This document shows positions 42,987 to 52,655 of a stretch of 63,560 nt of DNA, piece after piece. Both the position numbers and the translations under genes were made by a program. Numbering within the stretch: the first letter of the stretch is position 1; every line of letters starts with the position of its first letter. The stretch covers positions 4,468 through 68,027 of the forward strand of contig DEIA01000043.1 in assembly GCA_002352225.1 (NCBI GenBank), in the 5' to 3' direction. This DNA is from Flammeovirgaceae bacterium UBA2786 (GTDB lineage Bacteria; Bacteroidota; Bacteroidia; Cytophagales; Cyclobacteriaceae). A model generated the notes under the pieces. It was not told where the DNA came from, did not search any database, and was given only the letters and a program-made list of their open reading frames with translations.

Positions 42987-43996
42987 ATAGCTTCGATCAT
43001 AATGGACCGGGATTAAAGGGAAAACTATTTGGATTGCCTACTGAGGTTGAAACCGCCCGGTTGGTAATATTACCTGTACCCTGGGAGGTTACCGTTACCT
43101 ATAAAGAAGGAACTGTTGCTGCACCAAATGCAATCCTGCAGGCATCCAGTCAAATCGATTTATATCATCACTACCTACCCGAAGCTTGGAAAATTCCGGT
43201 GGCCATGATGCCTGTTTCAGACAATCTTATTACAGAAAGTAATAACCTAAGAAATCTTGCGTGCACTTACATTCAAGCACGTGAAGATGGGCAGGATGCA
43301 GAAACAGGAAAGATAGTTAATAGCAAAATCAATGAAGCGTGCGAAAATCTGAATATCTATATAAAGAGCCAGGCGCAAGCGTTGCTTAAATCGGGTAAGT
43401 TGGTAGCAGTATTAGGAGGCGACCACAGTACACCGCTTGGATTGCTTCGGGCGTTGGCCGAAAAGTACGATCGGTTTGGAATCTTACAGATTGATGCCCA
43501 TGCCGATCTGCGTAAAGCTTACCAGGGATTTACCTATTCGCATGGATCTATTATGTTTAATGCATTGAAGCTACCCGCAGTTGCGCGCATAGTGCAGGTT
43601 GGTGTACGCGATTACTGTGAAGAAGAAACTAAGATGATGCAGCGTGCCAGTGGCCGCATCAAAACTTTTTTCGACCCGGATATTAAAACCCAACTGGCCG
43701 AAGGCGATACCTGGAAATCCGTTTGCAATAAGATAATAACTGAGTTACCTCCGTTGGTGTACATCAGTTTTGATATTGATGGATTGCAGCCCGCCCTATG
43801 CCCTAACACCGGAACCCCGGTGCCTGGTGGGTTTGAATTTGAACAGGCTGTATATCTTATTCAACAAGTCGTTAAATCAGGTCGCAAGATTATTGGCTTT
43901 GATTTGTGCGAAGTAGGAAACCACGAATGGGATGCCAATGTTGGTTCAAGGATTCTCTGGGAGTTATGCCAGTACACACTTGCATCGGGTACGTAA
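42983..43996 (+). CDS. Arginase/agmatinase/formimidoylglutamase family hydrolase
   Basis: A 337-residue ureohydrolase with the binuclear manganese motifs GGDHSTPLGLL (about 148-158), IDAHADLRKAYQG (about 172-184) and YISFDIDGLQPALCP (about 258-272), all metal ligands intact. Bacteroidota members are often annotated as formimidoylglutamase or arginase; without the histidine-utilisation neighbours the substrate is open. The gene overlaps the SixA-like gene by four bases (ATGA), so a functional or regulatory link is possible. Confidence 0.9.
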   Translation: MNSFDHNGPGLKGKLFGLPTEVETARLVILPVPWEVTVTYKEGTVAAPNAILQASSQIDLYHHYLPEAWKIPVAMMPVSDNLITESNNLRNLACTYIQAREDGQDAETGKIVNSKINEACENLNIYIKSQAQALLKSGKLVAVLGGDHSTPLGLLRALAEKYDRFGILQIDAHADLRKAYQGFTYSHGSIMFNALKLPAVARIVQVGVRDYCEEETKMMQRASGRIKTFFDPDIKTQLAEGDTWKSVCNKIITELPPLVYISFDIDGLQPALCPNTGTPVPGGFEFEQAVYLIQQVVKSGRKIIGFDLCEVGNHEWDANVGSRILWELCQYTLASGT

Positions 43997-44066
43997 TTAA
44001 CTTCACATTTTACAAAAGTTATAACCATTAAAAAATCAAATTAATTTCCTTCAGGTTTTATTTCAT

Positions 44067-44083
44067 ACTTTCGCCACGAAAGT
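44067..44083. promoter_or_regulatory. 7-bp inverted repeat before the AGCS transporter
   Basis: ACTTTCG-CCA-CGAAAGT (arms 7 bp, exact) at the promoter position, ending seven bases before the ATG. It overlaps a TACTTTCG sequence resembling a -7 box, so a repressor binding here would block transcription, or it may be a hairpin at the mRNA 5' end. Confidence 0.4.
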
Positions 44084-44090
44084 ATAGACT

Positions 44091-45488
44091 ATGAGTGATT
44101 TAATAGGATCCATTGCCACCGGTGTGTGGACACCCGTATTGTTTTTATTGATCTTGGGTGGGGTATTTTTCCTTCTGTATTCACGATTTATTCCATATAA
44201 ATATCTCGGTCATGCCATTGCTATTCTGCGCGGCAAATTCAATAATCCTAACGACCCCGGTCAGATAAATGCGTACGAGGCATTATCAACCGCATTAGCT
44301 TCCACAGTGGGTATGGGTAATATTGCAGGCGTGGCAGCCGCTATTTCCATTGGTGGGCCCGGTGCGTTATTCTGGATGTGGGTAACTGCCTTTGTGGGCA
44401 TGAGTACCAATTTTTTTACAAGTACGCTTTCTGTAATGTACAGAGGAAAAGACTCGAAGGGCGAAGTGCAGGGTGGCCCTATGTATGTAATCCGCGAAGC
44501 GTTAAGTAAATCGTATTACCCGTTGGCTATCTTGTTTAGTGTTTGTGCCATGGTAGGATGCTTACCTATCTTTCAGGCTAACCAGCTTACTCAGGTAATT
44601 ATTGATATTGGTATTACATCTGAAAGCGTTAAGAATGCAACATTCAATTTTATAGGTTTCACTATCTCAACACCAAAATTTATCATTGGCTCGATCTTAA
44701 TGATTTTTTCGGGCATCGTAATTATTGGTGGTATTCAGCGTATCGGAAACTGGGCCGGCAAGATGGTGCCCTTAATGATTGTGCTGTACTTTCTAAGTGT
44801 ATTCTCTATCTTAATCATCCATATTACTGATGTACCGCATTATCTGTGGATGATAATTACCGATGCATTTGCAGCTACTAATTACCGGGGCGAGCCTGCT
44901 CTGGGTGGTATAGTGGGCGGCTTGATTGTTACCGGAGTGCGAAGAGCTTCGTTCTCTAACGAAGCGGGTATTGGAACTGCCCCAATGGCATTAGGCGCAT
45001 CTAAAAGTACAGAACCTATTCGTGAGGGGCTTGTATCCATGATGAGCCCTGCCATAGATACCTTATTGGTTTGTACACTTACTGCGCTTGCCATTCTGGT
45101 TACTGATGTGTGGCAAACCTCCGGAGCCAATGGTGTTACGCTTACTACTATTGCCTTTGAAAGTTCGTTGGGTGTGGTTGGAAAGTACCTCTTGCTTATC
45201 TGTGCATTCTTTTTTTCTATTACTTCGCTGTTTTCTTATAGTTATTATGGAAGCAAGGCTATGAGTTTTTTGGTTGGGGTTAATGCCAGCAAATATTACA
45301 ACTATATCTACTTACTTACTATTATAGTAGGTGCCATCTTATCTATGGCAGACGTAATGAACATCATTGATATATCATTTGCGTTAATGGCACTACCTAC
45401 CATGATATCGGGCTTAATACTGGCGCCCCGGGTATTGAAAGAAGCCCGCTCCTACTTTTCCCGCATGACCGCAGAAGGCAAATTATAA
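44091..45488 (+). CDS. Sodium:alanine/glycine symporter (AGCS family)
   Basis: Imports small neutral amino acids with sodium. The 465-residue protein has about 11 membrane helices and the AGCS hallmarks STALASTVGMGNIAGVAAAI (about residues 68-87), GPGALFWMWVTAFVGMSTNF, GEVQGGPMYVI and RASFSNEAGIGTAPMAL (about 285-300). It converges on the next gene with no space between the stop codons. A second sodium-coupled amino-acid transporter of another family lies 1.5 kb on. Confidence 0.94.
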   Translation: MSDLIGSIATGVWTPVLFLLILGGVFFLLYSRFIPYKYLGHAIAILRGKFNNPNDPGQINAYEALSTALASTVGMGNIAGVAAAISIGGPGALFWMWVTAFVGMSTNFFTSTLSVMYRGKDSKGEVQGGPMYVIREALSKSYYPLAILFSVCAMVGCLPIFQANQLTQVIIDIGITSESVKNATFNFIGFTISTPKFIIGSILMIFSGIVIIGGIQRIGNWAGKMVPLMIVLYFLSVFSILIIHITDVPHYLWMIITDAFAATNYRGEPALGGIVGGLIVTGVRRASFSNEAGIGTAPMALGASKSTEPIREGLVSMMSPAIDTLLVCTLTALAILVTDVWQTSGANGVTLTTIAFESSLGVVGKYLLLICAFFFSITSLFSYSYYGSKAMSFLVGVNASKYYNYIYLLTIIVGAILSMADVMNIIDISFALMALPTMISGLILAPRVLKEARSYFSRMTAEGKL

Positions 45489-46925
45489 TCAGGCTGTAAA
45501 TTCTTTTACCTGTTTACCTTCAATGGGAAAATCAAACAGTCCGTTTGATTTAATAGCTTCGCTTACTTTGGTGGGTACAAATTGTTCCCAGCCAGGTTCG
45601 CCTTTGCGAATCATGGCCAGCACATGATCGGAAATAATGTGCAGGTTGCTAACGTTCGCATTACGGATGTCTTCCAGTTTGTTATTATCCATCAGGTAAC
45701 GGAATAAAGACCGGAGGTTTGCTGGCAATTCATTTTCAAAATCAGCCAACGTAAACAACTGGTTAGTGCCCAGCCGTAAAGATGGATAGATGTACAACTT
45801 AACATTGGTACCAAATAATGGAGCAAAACTTTCCAGAATTCCCCCTTTCAGGTTTTCGTAGGTTTTCTCTTCAAATATTTTTTGCAATGCATAAATACCC
45901 AGCACCAACCCTATTTTCTTTCCCCGCGTTATACGCGAGAGGTAATCAACCAATCTGTAGTATTCAAAGTAATTAGAAACCAGTACTGTTTGTCCTAACG
46001 AGCAAATGAGTTCTGCGCGCGACAAAAAATCTTTCTCATCAATTTGTCCATCAGAACTAAGATCGTTTAACGTAAGTTCTGTTAGCACAACCATGCGCGA
46101 CCTATCTACATCGGCTTCGCGTTTAAAATGCCTGCGCGAACTCAACAGCATATCTACATTTACATGCGTTACCGGCCTGAACCTTCCGCGTAACATTAAC
46201 ACATTCTTTTTATACAAGGCTTCCGATGGTTGCATTACGGTTCCATCGGGCCCAAACATAGCTACTTTGGTAAGTCCGTTTTTTACCAGCTTTAACGCCA
46301 TTAACCGATTATCTACTTGCAAAAAATCCGGACCGCTAAGCCTAAACATATCCACCTCCATTCTTCGGGTGGTTAATCCATCCAGTAAGGAGTTAATAAT
46401 GGCTTCCGGGTCTTTAATAAACATGCAGCCAAACAGCATGTTTACACCTAAAATACCCAGCGATACCTGTTGTTGTAATGGGTCGTTATCCAATAGCTTA
46501 ACGTGCACTACACAATCGTTATAGGGGCCTTCGGGTTTTAACTGAAAGCGTAACCCTATCCAACCATGCCCCTGATTAGTGCGTTCAAAATTGAGAATCT
46601 CTACTGTATCGGCAAATGCGAAAAAGCGGGTGTCGGCAATCCGATGCTGTAACCGCTCAGGCAGCAGTTGATACTCGTGATCCAGCATTTGATTGAGGCG
46701 ATCTTCACACACATAGCGTTCGCACACACCATAAATTGCATCGCTAAATTTCATGTCGTAGGCCGACATGGTTTTGGCAATTGTGCCTGAAGCTCCGCCC
46801 ACTTTGAAAAAATTGGCAGCTACTTCCTGCCCAGCGCCTATTTCGGCAAACGATCCGTAAATGCTTTTACTTAAGTTTATTCGTAAGGCCTTCTCCTGTG
46901 TAGTAAGTTTCTTTTCTTCCATCAC
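45489..46925 (-). CDS. Conserved uncharacterised cytoplasmic protein
   Basis: A 478-residue protein without signal peptide or membrane helices. I recognise the family by its N-terminus (RINLSKSIYGSFAEIGAGQEVAANFF, then KVGGASGTIAKTMSAYD), which is highly conserved across Bacteroidota and some other phyla, but its function is not known; database entries carry conflicting names such as TonB-dependent receptor, which cannot be right for a soluble protein, or nicotinate-nucleotide adenylyltransferase. The strong conservation of the Gly-rich opening suggests an enzyme. It is divergent from the NSS transporter gene and convergent with AGCS. Confidence 0.9.
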   Translation of the reverse strand: MMEEKKLTTQEKALRINLSKSIYGSFAEIGAGQEVAANFFKVGGASGTIAKTMSAYDMKFSDAIYGVCERYVCEDRLNQMLDHEYQLLPERLQHRIADTRFFAFADTVEILNFERTNQGHGWIGLRFQLKPEGPYNDCVVHVKLLDNDPLQQQVSLGILGVNMLFGCMFIKDPEAIINSLLDGLTTRRMEVDMFRLSGPDFLQVDNRLMALKLVKNGLTKVAMFGPDGTVMQPSEALYKKNVLMLRGRFRPVTHVNVDMLLSSRRHFKREADVDRSRMVVLTELTLNDLSSDGQIDEKDFLSRAELICSLGQTVLVSNYFEYYRLVDYLSRITRGKKIGLVLGIYALQKIFEEKTYENLKGGILESFAPLFGTNVKLYIYPSLRLGTNQLFTLADFENELPANLRSLFRYLMDNNKLEDIRNANVSNLHIISDHVLAMIRKGEPGWEQFVPTKVSEAIKSNGLFDFPIEGKQVKEFTA

Positions 46926-47039
46926 ACTACTGGTTTCTCGTCAATCCGTTACAAGATACGGACGACACCAGCAATTGAAACGTCTTTTTGATAATTTTAG
47001 TTTAAAGTCTATTTTGAGCGCAACTATACCTGTAATGGC

Positions 47040-48473
47040 ATGACAAACAGAGGTAACTTCTCGGGCCGAATTGGTTTTATACTGGCAGCAGCCGGCTCGG
47101 CCGTTGGGCTGGGTAATATCTGGCGCTTTCCTTATTTAGCGGGCGAAAACGGAGGAGCAATATTTCTGCTTGTTTACCTGGGGTGTATTCTATTGCTCTG
47201 TTACCCGGTAATGGTGGGCGAAATTTCGATTGGCCGGGCAGCAAATAGCGATGCCTACGGATCGTACTCTAAACTTGGCGGCAAAAAGTGGGGCTATCTC
47301 GGGTTGTTCGGCATTATTGCCGGTATCATGATCCTATCCTTCTATAACGTTGTGGCTGGCTGGGCATTCGGGTATTTCTTACACATATCGTTTGGCGATT
47401 TATTGAATGAACAGGACTTTGGCGGTTTCTTCGGAAGTTTTGTTAACGATATTCTTAATGTTAGCAGTGTGCATGGGTTGGCCAGTTCAAACCTGATCTT
47501 TTCGTTGGTTTTTATGATGCTAACAGCAGTTATTGTAACACGCGGAATTCAAAAAGGCATTGAGGCATCTAATAGGATTATGATGCCTACGCTTTATATC
47601 ATTCTTATAGGAATTATACTCTATAGCCTTTCGTTACCCAATGCTTTTAGCGGTGTTAGGTTTTACCTTATTCCCGATTTCAGCGAATTAAAAATTCAAA
47701 CTGTAGTCGATGGATTAAAGCAAGCGTTCTTTTCGCTTTCTTTAGGAATGGGTGGCTTAATTACATACGGCTCGTACCTAAGTAAAAAGGAAAATATTAC
47801 CTCATCGGCAATGGTCATTTCTGCAGCCGATACTTCGGTGGCATTCTTTGCAGGCTTAATGGTGTTTCCGTTAGTCCACTTCCTCGCTTTTAAACTTCAT
47901 ATCGACCCTACAGAAATTGGTACATCAGGCCCACCCTTAATCTTTGTAGTGTTACCTCAAATCTTTCATGAAATGGGCCCTGTCTTAGGCCGCATAATTG
48001 GCGGATCGTTCTTCTTATTAGTTTGCTTTGCAGCGCTTACCTCAACCATTTCGTTGTTGGAAGTGCCGGTGGCCTATCTGGTGGACCAAAAAAAATACAA
48101 CCGCAAACATGTAGTTTGGGTAATGGCACTGATAATTTTTATTTGCGGAATACCCAGCATGATGAGCCAGGGTATGGTAGCCGCACTGAATAACCTTACC
48201 TTTTACAAGGGGCAGGACTTTTTAACCTTTATTTCTGATATGAGCGACATCTGCTTAACCATTGGAGGTTGCTTAATGTCGATCTTTATTTCGCGCAGGT
48301 GGGGAATAAAGAATATGGATACCGAACTTGCACAGGGTAATGATCGTTACATGACTTCCGGTGTGCGCAAGTATCTGCACGTTACTATTAACTGGATTGC
48401 TCCTATCCTGCTGGGGTCTCTATCGATTGTAATTATTCTGGAGAAGTTCTTCGGAATAGAAAATCTTATATAA
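47040..48473 (+). CDS. Sodium-dependent transporter, NSS/SNF family
   Basis: A LeuT-fold importer of amino acids or amines. The 477-residue protein has about 12 helices and the sodium/substrate-site motif FILAAAGSAVGLGNIWRFPY (residues 12-31), then NGGAIFLLVYLG and the helix-6/8 region SLSLGMGGLITYGSYL and FAALTSTISLLEVP. The substrate is unknown. A hairpin terminator follows. Confidence 0.94.
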   Translation: MTNRGNFSGRIGFILAAAGSAVGLGNIWRFPYLAGENGGAIFLLVYLGCILLLCYPVMVGEISIGRAANSDAYGSYSKLGGKKWGYLGLFGIIAGIMILSFYNVVAGWAFGYFLHISFGDLLNEQDFGGFFGSFVNDILNVSSVHGLASSNLIFSLVFMMLTAVIVTRGIQKGIEASNRIMMPTLYIILIGIILYSLSLPNAFSGVRFYLIPDFSELKIQTVVDGLKQAFFSLSLGMGGLITYGSYLSKKENITSSAMVISAADTSVAFFAGLMVFPLVHFLAFKLHIDPTEIGTSGPPLIFVVLPQIFHEMGPVLGRIIGGSFFLLVCFAALTSTISLLEVPVAYLVDQKKYNRKHVVWVMALIIFICGIPSMMSQGMVAALNNLTFYKGQDFLTFISDMSDICLTIGGCLMSIFISRRWGIKNMDTELAQGNDRYMTSGVRKYLHVTINWIAPILLGSLSIVIILEKFFGIENLI

Positions 48474-48478
48474 AGAGA

Positions 48479-48507
48479 TTCCGGTTACGCGTTACCGGTA
48501 ACCGGAA
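48479..48507. terminator. Hairpin between convergent NSS and beta-propeller genes
   Basis: Arms TTCCGGTTAC and GTAACCGGAA (10 bp, exact) around GCGTTACCG. It lies six bases after the NSS stop and seven before the stop of the opposite gene. T runs are weak on both sides, so termination efficiency is uncertain. Confidence 0.6.
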
Positions 48508-48513
48508 CAATTT

Positions 48514-49587
48514 CTAATCCACCCAATCCGCTACAAAAAGATTTGTATCCCGGGTTCCGTTGTTATTCCGGTTGCTCGAAAAAATAATCTTCTTTCCATC
48601 GGGCGAAAACATAGGGAAAGAATCAAATACTCCATCAAAGGTAATTTGCTCCAGTCCCGTTCCATCTTCATTAATCATAAACAGATTAAACTGAAACCCC
48701 CGCGAGCTCTTATGATTAGAACTAAATAATATTTTTTTCCCTGATGGATGATAGAATGGAGCCCAGTTGGCTTTGCCCAGATTGGTAATCTGTTTCAAAT
48801 CAGAGCCATCAACATTACAGGTAAAAATTTCCATTTCTGTAGGTGCTACCAATCCTTGCTTCAGGTTGTCGAGGTATTCTTTCTTTGCCTCTTCTGTCTT
48901 AAAACGCGATGCCCTGAACACGAGCTTTTTACCATCGGGCGAAAAGAATGCACCACCATCATACCCAATTTCGTGGGTAATCTGCTTCACATTTTTACCA
49001 TTAATGTCCATCACATACAAATCAAGATCGCCATTACGGGTTGAGGTAAATACGATCTTATCACCTTTGGGCGATACGGTTGCTTCAGCATCGTAACCCG
49101 GCTCATGTGTAAGTTGCTTTCTTATTTTCCCTTTAAGATCAGAAACAAAAATGTCGTACGAATCATAAATTGGCCAAAGGTATTTACCACCTGCAACACG
49201 CTCAGGTTCTTGCGGACACTCTTTACCACCCAAATGAGTTGACCCAAACAATATCTGCTTATCTCCCGGCATAAAATAAGCACAGGTAGTACGCCCTAAT
49301 CCGGTACTGATTAACGGTGCTTTAGTACCCGCCACGTTAAGGTTTAAGCCTTCAACAGGCATATAAAAAATTTGATCGCAAGAAAGGCCCCATGCCTTGT
49401 TGTTGGATTGAAAGCTTACTTTTTTTCCGTCAAAACTCCAGTAGGCTTCGGCATTATCGCCACCAAATGTTAGCTGACGAATATTTTTCAGATGTTTTTC
49501 CTGTGGATAGTGAATCAGCGACTGAGGTGATTGAGCTACCATCTGGGAAGATATACAAACTGCAATCAGTAGGGATAAAACTTTCAT
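48514..49587 (-). CDS. TolB-like PD40 beta-propeller secreted protein
   Basis: A 357-residue protein with a signal peptide (residues 1-19, QMVAQ) and five or more WD40-like PD40 blades of the type FSPDGKKLVFRASR, VSPKGDKIVFTSTRNGDLDLYVMD and FSPDGKKIIFSSNRNN. Such propellers, as in TolB, mediate protein contacts in the periplasm. No peptidase domain follows, unlike the S9 gene. The ATG at 49587 is preferred to the frame opening at 49650 because it starts a normal signal peptide. Confidence 0.9.
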   Translation of the reverse strand: MKVLSLLIAVCISSQMVAQSPQSLIHYPQEKHLKNIRQLTFGGDNAEAYWSFDGKKVSFQSNNKAWGLSCDQIFYMPVEGLNLNVAGTKAPLISTGLGRTTCAYFMPGDKQILFGSTHLGGKECPQEPERVAGGKYLWPIYDSYDIFVSDLKGKIRKQLTHEPGYDAEATVSPKGDKIVFTSTRNGDLDLYVMDINGKNVKQITHEIGYDGGAFFSPDGKKLVFRASRFKTEEAKKEYLDNLKQGLVAPTEMEIFTCNVDGSDLKQITNLGKANWAPFYHPSGKKILFSSNHKSSRGFQFNLFMINEDGTGLEQITFDGVFDSFPMFSPDGKKIIFSSNRNNNGTRDTNLFVADWVD

Positions 49588-49702
49588 TACGGAAGATTTA
49601 ATTTTGCGCGAAGATAGCAGACAGCGAACTGTAAAATGCATGACCGGCATCAGTTAAAAGACCAAAAAATAACGGAAGGCGTATAAAAACCAACGCTCAA
49701 AG

Positions 49703-50797
49703 TCATTTTGCCATTTCAAGCTGTTGATGAAAAAATGTTTCGTAGTTAGCTGCAGTTTTTTCGATGCTGAATTCCTCGTACGCTGTTTTATAGCCTTGTG
49801 TTATCAGGTGGTTTCGTAAGGGTTCATGGTCAACTAAAAAGCCAAGTTGCCCGGCAAGTGTTTCAATATCACCATCATTAAACAGCAGTCCGTTTACATC
49901 ATGATGAACTACATCCACTATACCCCCAAAACGAGTTGCTACTACTGGTATACCCATGGCCATAGCCTCCAACAATACAAGGCCAAACCCATCCATGGTA
50001 GAGGCCAAAACATTTACAGTTAATAACCTGTAATAATTGAGAACCACATCTGCCTTAACAGCACCACCATACATAACCTTGTTTTTCAGGTTAAGTTCCC
50101 TGCAAAGCGAGTCAAAATATCCTTCTGTAATACCTACAAACAAAATCTTTATCTCTGGTCTATTAAGAATTGCCAGTGCCTGTAAAATTTGTTCCTGATG
50201 CTTAAGACGCGAAATGCTTCCGATCACAATATCGCCCGGCTTAATCTCAAATTTTTCGCGGAGGCGCTGAACCTCTTCTTCGCTCCACTGTTTAAACCTC
50301 GCAGCAGGAATTCCGTTATGGATTACATGCAGGTGCTGAGCCGGGAATCCTTTTTGAATAAATATCCGCTTCAATTCCTCGCTAATCACAATTATTTTGT
50401 CGGTACCTGTTACATAAAATTTGCGTTGTAAAAAACCTCCTGCACTCATTGGGTATTGCCTTCGGGTATGAAATAAGGGAGACTTTACCCCATAAAACAT
50501 GCGTGCAAGAATAGTGATGTATCGGTCTTTACTGGATTGCGCATTAATTACATCCAGCTTATAGGTTTCAACCCAGGATTTCAGCAATCGAATTGAGGCC
50601 TTGTCAAACCTCGACTGAATAGTGATTGGTAAAAATGTAACTCCTGCCATGGCCCGAACCAATTCATTCAATAAAGAGTCTGGCCGGGCTGCCACATAAA
50701 CATTATTACCACGGGCAGCCATCGACTGCGCCAGGTAGGATACTGAAAAGGTTGAACCGGCAAGAAAATCTTCCTGGGTAATCAGCAAAATGTTCAT
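49703..50797 (-). CDS. Glycosyltransferase family 4
   Basis: A 364-residue GT-B fold enzyme acting on the cytoplasmic side of the membrane. The C-terminal nucleotide-sugar domain shows VIGSISRLKHQEQILQALA and the EX7E-type motif EAMAMGIPVVATRFGGIVDVV (about 285-305); the N-terminal part has IVISEELKRIFIQKGFP and VIHNGIP. The acceptor and sugar cannot be predicted. No other surface-polysaccharide genes are nearby. Confidence 0.9.
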   Translation of the reverse strand: MNILLITQEDFLAGSTFSVSYLAQSMAARGNNVYVAARPDSLLNELVRAMAGVTFLPITIQSRFDKASIRLLKSWVETYKLDVINAQSSKDRYITILARMFYGVKSPLFHTRRQYPMSAGGFLQRKFYVTGTDKIIVISEELKRIFIQKGFPAQHLHVIHNGIPAARFKQWSEEEVQRLREKFEIKPGDIVIGSISRLKHQEQILQALAILNRPEIKILFVGITEGYFDSLCRELNLKNKVMYGGAVKADVVLNYYRLLTVNVLASTMDGFGLVLLEAMAMGIPVVATRFGGIVDVVHHDVNGLLFNDGDIETLAGQLGFLVDHEPLRNHLITQGYKTAYEEFSIEKTAANYETFFHQQLEMAK

Positions 50798-50868
50798 AGC
50801 CGCAAAACTATTGCAATTGCCCTGTTACAAGCTACAAGAATGATGAGAAGCGGATTAGAAATTATTCG

Positions 50869-52548
50869 TCAGGTAGTTTTTACGCTTTCAGCTTCTTTAA
50901 GGGCACGCCTGAGAATCTTCCCTACGTTAGTCTTTGGTAACTCTTTTTTAAATTCAAAATGCCGGGGTACTTTATAGTTAGTCAGATTTTCGTGTGCATA
51001 TTTTTTTAATTCTTCTTCCGTAAGCGATTCATCTTTTTTTACTACAAACACTTTAATCGCTTCGCCCGACTTGGCATCAGATACACCAATGGCGGCAACC
51101 TCCATTACCTTAGGATGGCCCGATAATACATTTTCGATTTCGTTTGGATAGACATTAAATCCGGAGACTTTAATCATATCCTTTTTACGATCTACTATCT
51201 TGAAATAACCTTCCGTATCCATTACACCAATATCGCCCGTGCGGAACCAATCATTTTTAAAAAACACGCCTTCGTTATTCTGGTTCCAGTAGCCGCGCAT
51301 TACCTGCGGCCCCCGTGCGCAAATCTCTCCCACTTCACCTTGCGGCAATTGATTTCCATCATCATCAAAAATTCCAATTTCTGTGCCGGGCATAGGAATA
51401 CCAATGGTACCGCGTTTGTGGTTTCCGTCAAGGGGATTACAGCATAACACCGGTGAGGTTTCGCTTAGTCCATAGCCTTCAATCAACGGACAGCCGGTCA
51501 GTTTCTCCCACTTATCGGCCACTACATCCTGCACAGCCATTGCCCCACCAATAGCTCCTTTCAAGGCAGAAAAATCACAATCTTTAAAATCAGGGTTATT
51601 CAACAATCCATTAAACAACGTATTAACGCCTGTAATGATAGAGAACCGGTGCTTTTTCAATTCCTTAACAAACCCAGGAATATCGCGTGGGTTGGTAATC
51701 AGCACACTCTTTACACCTTGCGTGTACATTAGCAAACCGTTTACAGTAAGCGCAAAAATATGGTAAAGTGGTAATGCCGTAATAACAATGTCTTGCTGGC
51801 CTTCTGTTATAATGGGTTTAAACCAATGGGTAATCATGGCATTGTGCGCAATGATGTTTCGATGTGAAAGTTGTGCGCCTTTGGAAACTCCCGTTGTGCC
51901 TCCCGTGTATTGCAGCACAGCAAGGTCTTCAACCTGAATATCTGGTTTTTTGTAAGAAGAATTCTCCCCTCGCTTCAATGCTGATTTAAATGAAACCGAT
52001 GTGGGCAAACTAAATGCCGGAACCATCTTCTTAATATGCTTCACTACAAAACTCACCATCACTCCTTTCAGGCCGCCAACCATATCGCCCATGTCGGTAA
52101 GAATAATGTGTGGTTTGCTTTTTAACTTAGGCAGAATCTGCTCAAGGTTATGCGCAAAGTTCGATACAATAACAATGGCAGAAACACCGGCATCATTAAA
52201 CTGATGTTCCATTTCGCGCGGGGTGTAGAGCGGATTCGTATTTACGGCAATCAGCCCGGCTTTAATCACACCCATAAAAGCTATCGGAAATTGAATCAGG
52301 TTTGGCATTTGAATAGCCACCCTGTCTCCTTTCTTTAACTTCAACTCGTTTTGCAAATAGGCAGCAAATGCGGTAGATAGTCTGTCTATTTCAGCAAAGG
52401 TTATCTGCTTGCCAAAATTTTCGAATGCAACCCGGTTAGGATATTTATGCGCGGCCGCATCAAATAATTCAATTAACGAATTGTATTCGAGCGGGCCTAT
52501 TTGTTGTGGAGTGCCTTTAGGATATTTTGAATACCACGGATAATTCAT
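50869..52548 (-). CDS. Long-chain fatty acid-CoA ligase
   Basis: Activates fatty acids with ATP and CoA. The 559-residue ANL-family enzyme has the P-loop YTGGTTGVSKGAQLSHRNII (about residues 212-231), the IEGYGLSETSPVLCC adenylate-binding motif, the hinge WFRTGDIGVMDTEGYFKIVDRKKDMIKVSG and the catalytic Lys in LPKTNVGKILRRAL near the end. The ATG at 52548 (MNYPWYSKYPKGTPQQI) gives the usual FadD-like N-terminus; 20 extra residues of low-complexity sequence are possible upstream. The enzyme may be linked functionally to the thioesterase and CoA-transferase elsewhere in the window. Confidence 0.94.
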   Translation of the reverse strand: MNYPWYSKYPKGTPQQIGPLEYNSLIELFDAAAHKYPNRVAFENFGKQITFAEIDRLSTAFAAYLQNELKLKKGDRVAIQMPNLIQFPIAFMGVIKAGLIAVNTNPLYTPREMEHQFNDAGVSAIVIVSNFAHNLEQILPKLKSKPHIILTDMGDMVGGLKGVMVSFVVKHIKKMVPAFSLPTSVSFKSALKRGENSSYKKPDIQVEDLAVLQYTGGTTGVSKGAQLSHRNIIAHNAMITHWFKPIITEGQQDIVITALPLYHIFALTVNGLLMYTQGVKSVLITNPRDIPGFVKELKKHRFSIITGVNTLFNGLLNNPDFKDCDFSALKGAIGGAMAVQDVVADKWEKLTGCPLIEGYGLSETSPVLCCNPLDGNHKRGTIGIPMPGTEIGIFDDDGNQLPQGEVGEICARGPQVMRGYWNQNNEGVFFKNDWFRTGDIGVMDTEGYFKIVDRKKDMIKVSGFNVYPNEIENVLSGHPKVMEVAAIGVSDAKSGEAIKVFVVKKDESLTEEELKKYAHENLTNYKVPRHFEFKKELPKTNVGKILRRALKEAESVKTT

Positions 52549-52655
52549 CAGTCTTACTTTAGTATTTATTTGAATTCTAAAGAAAGAAAAAAAAGGTGGT
52601 ACAGGCAATTGATTTAAATGATTGTTTTTGGGCCAAACAATGCTAAATTTAAAAT

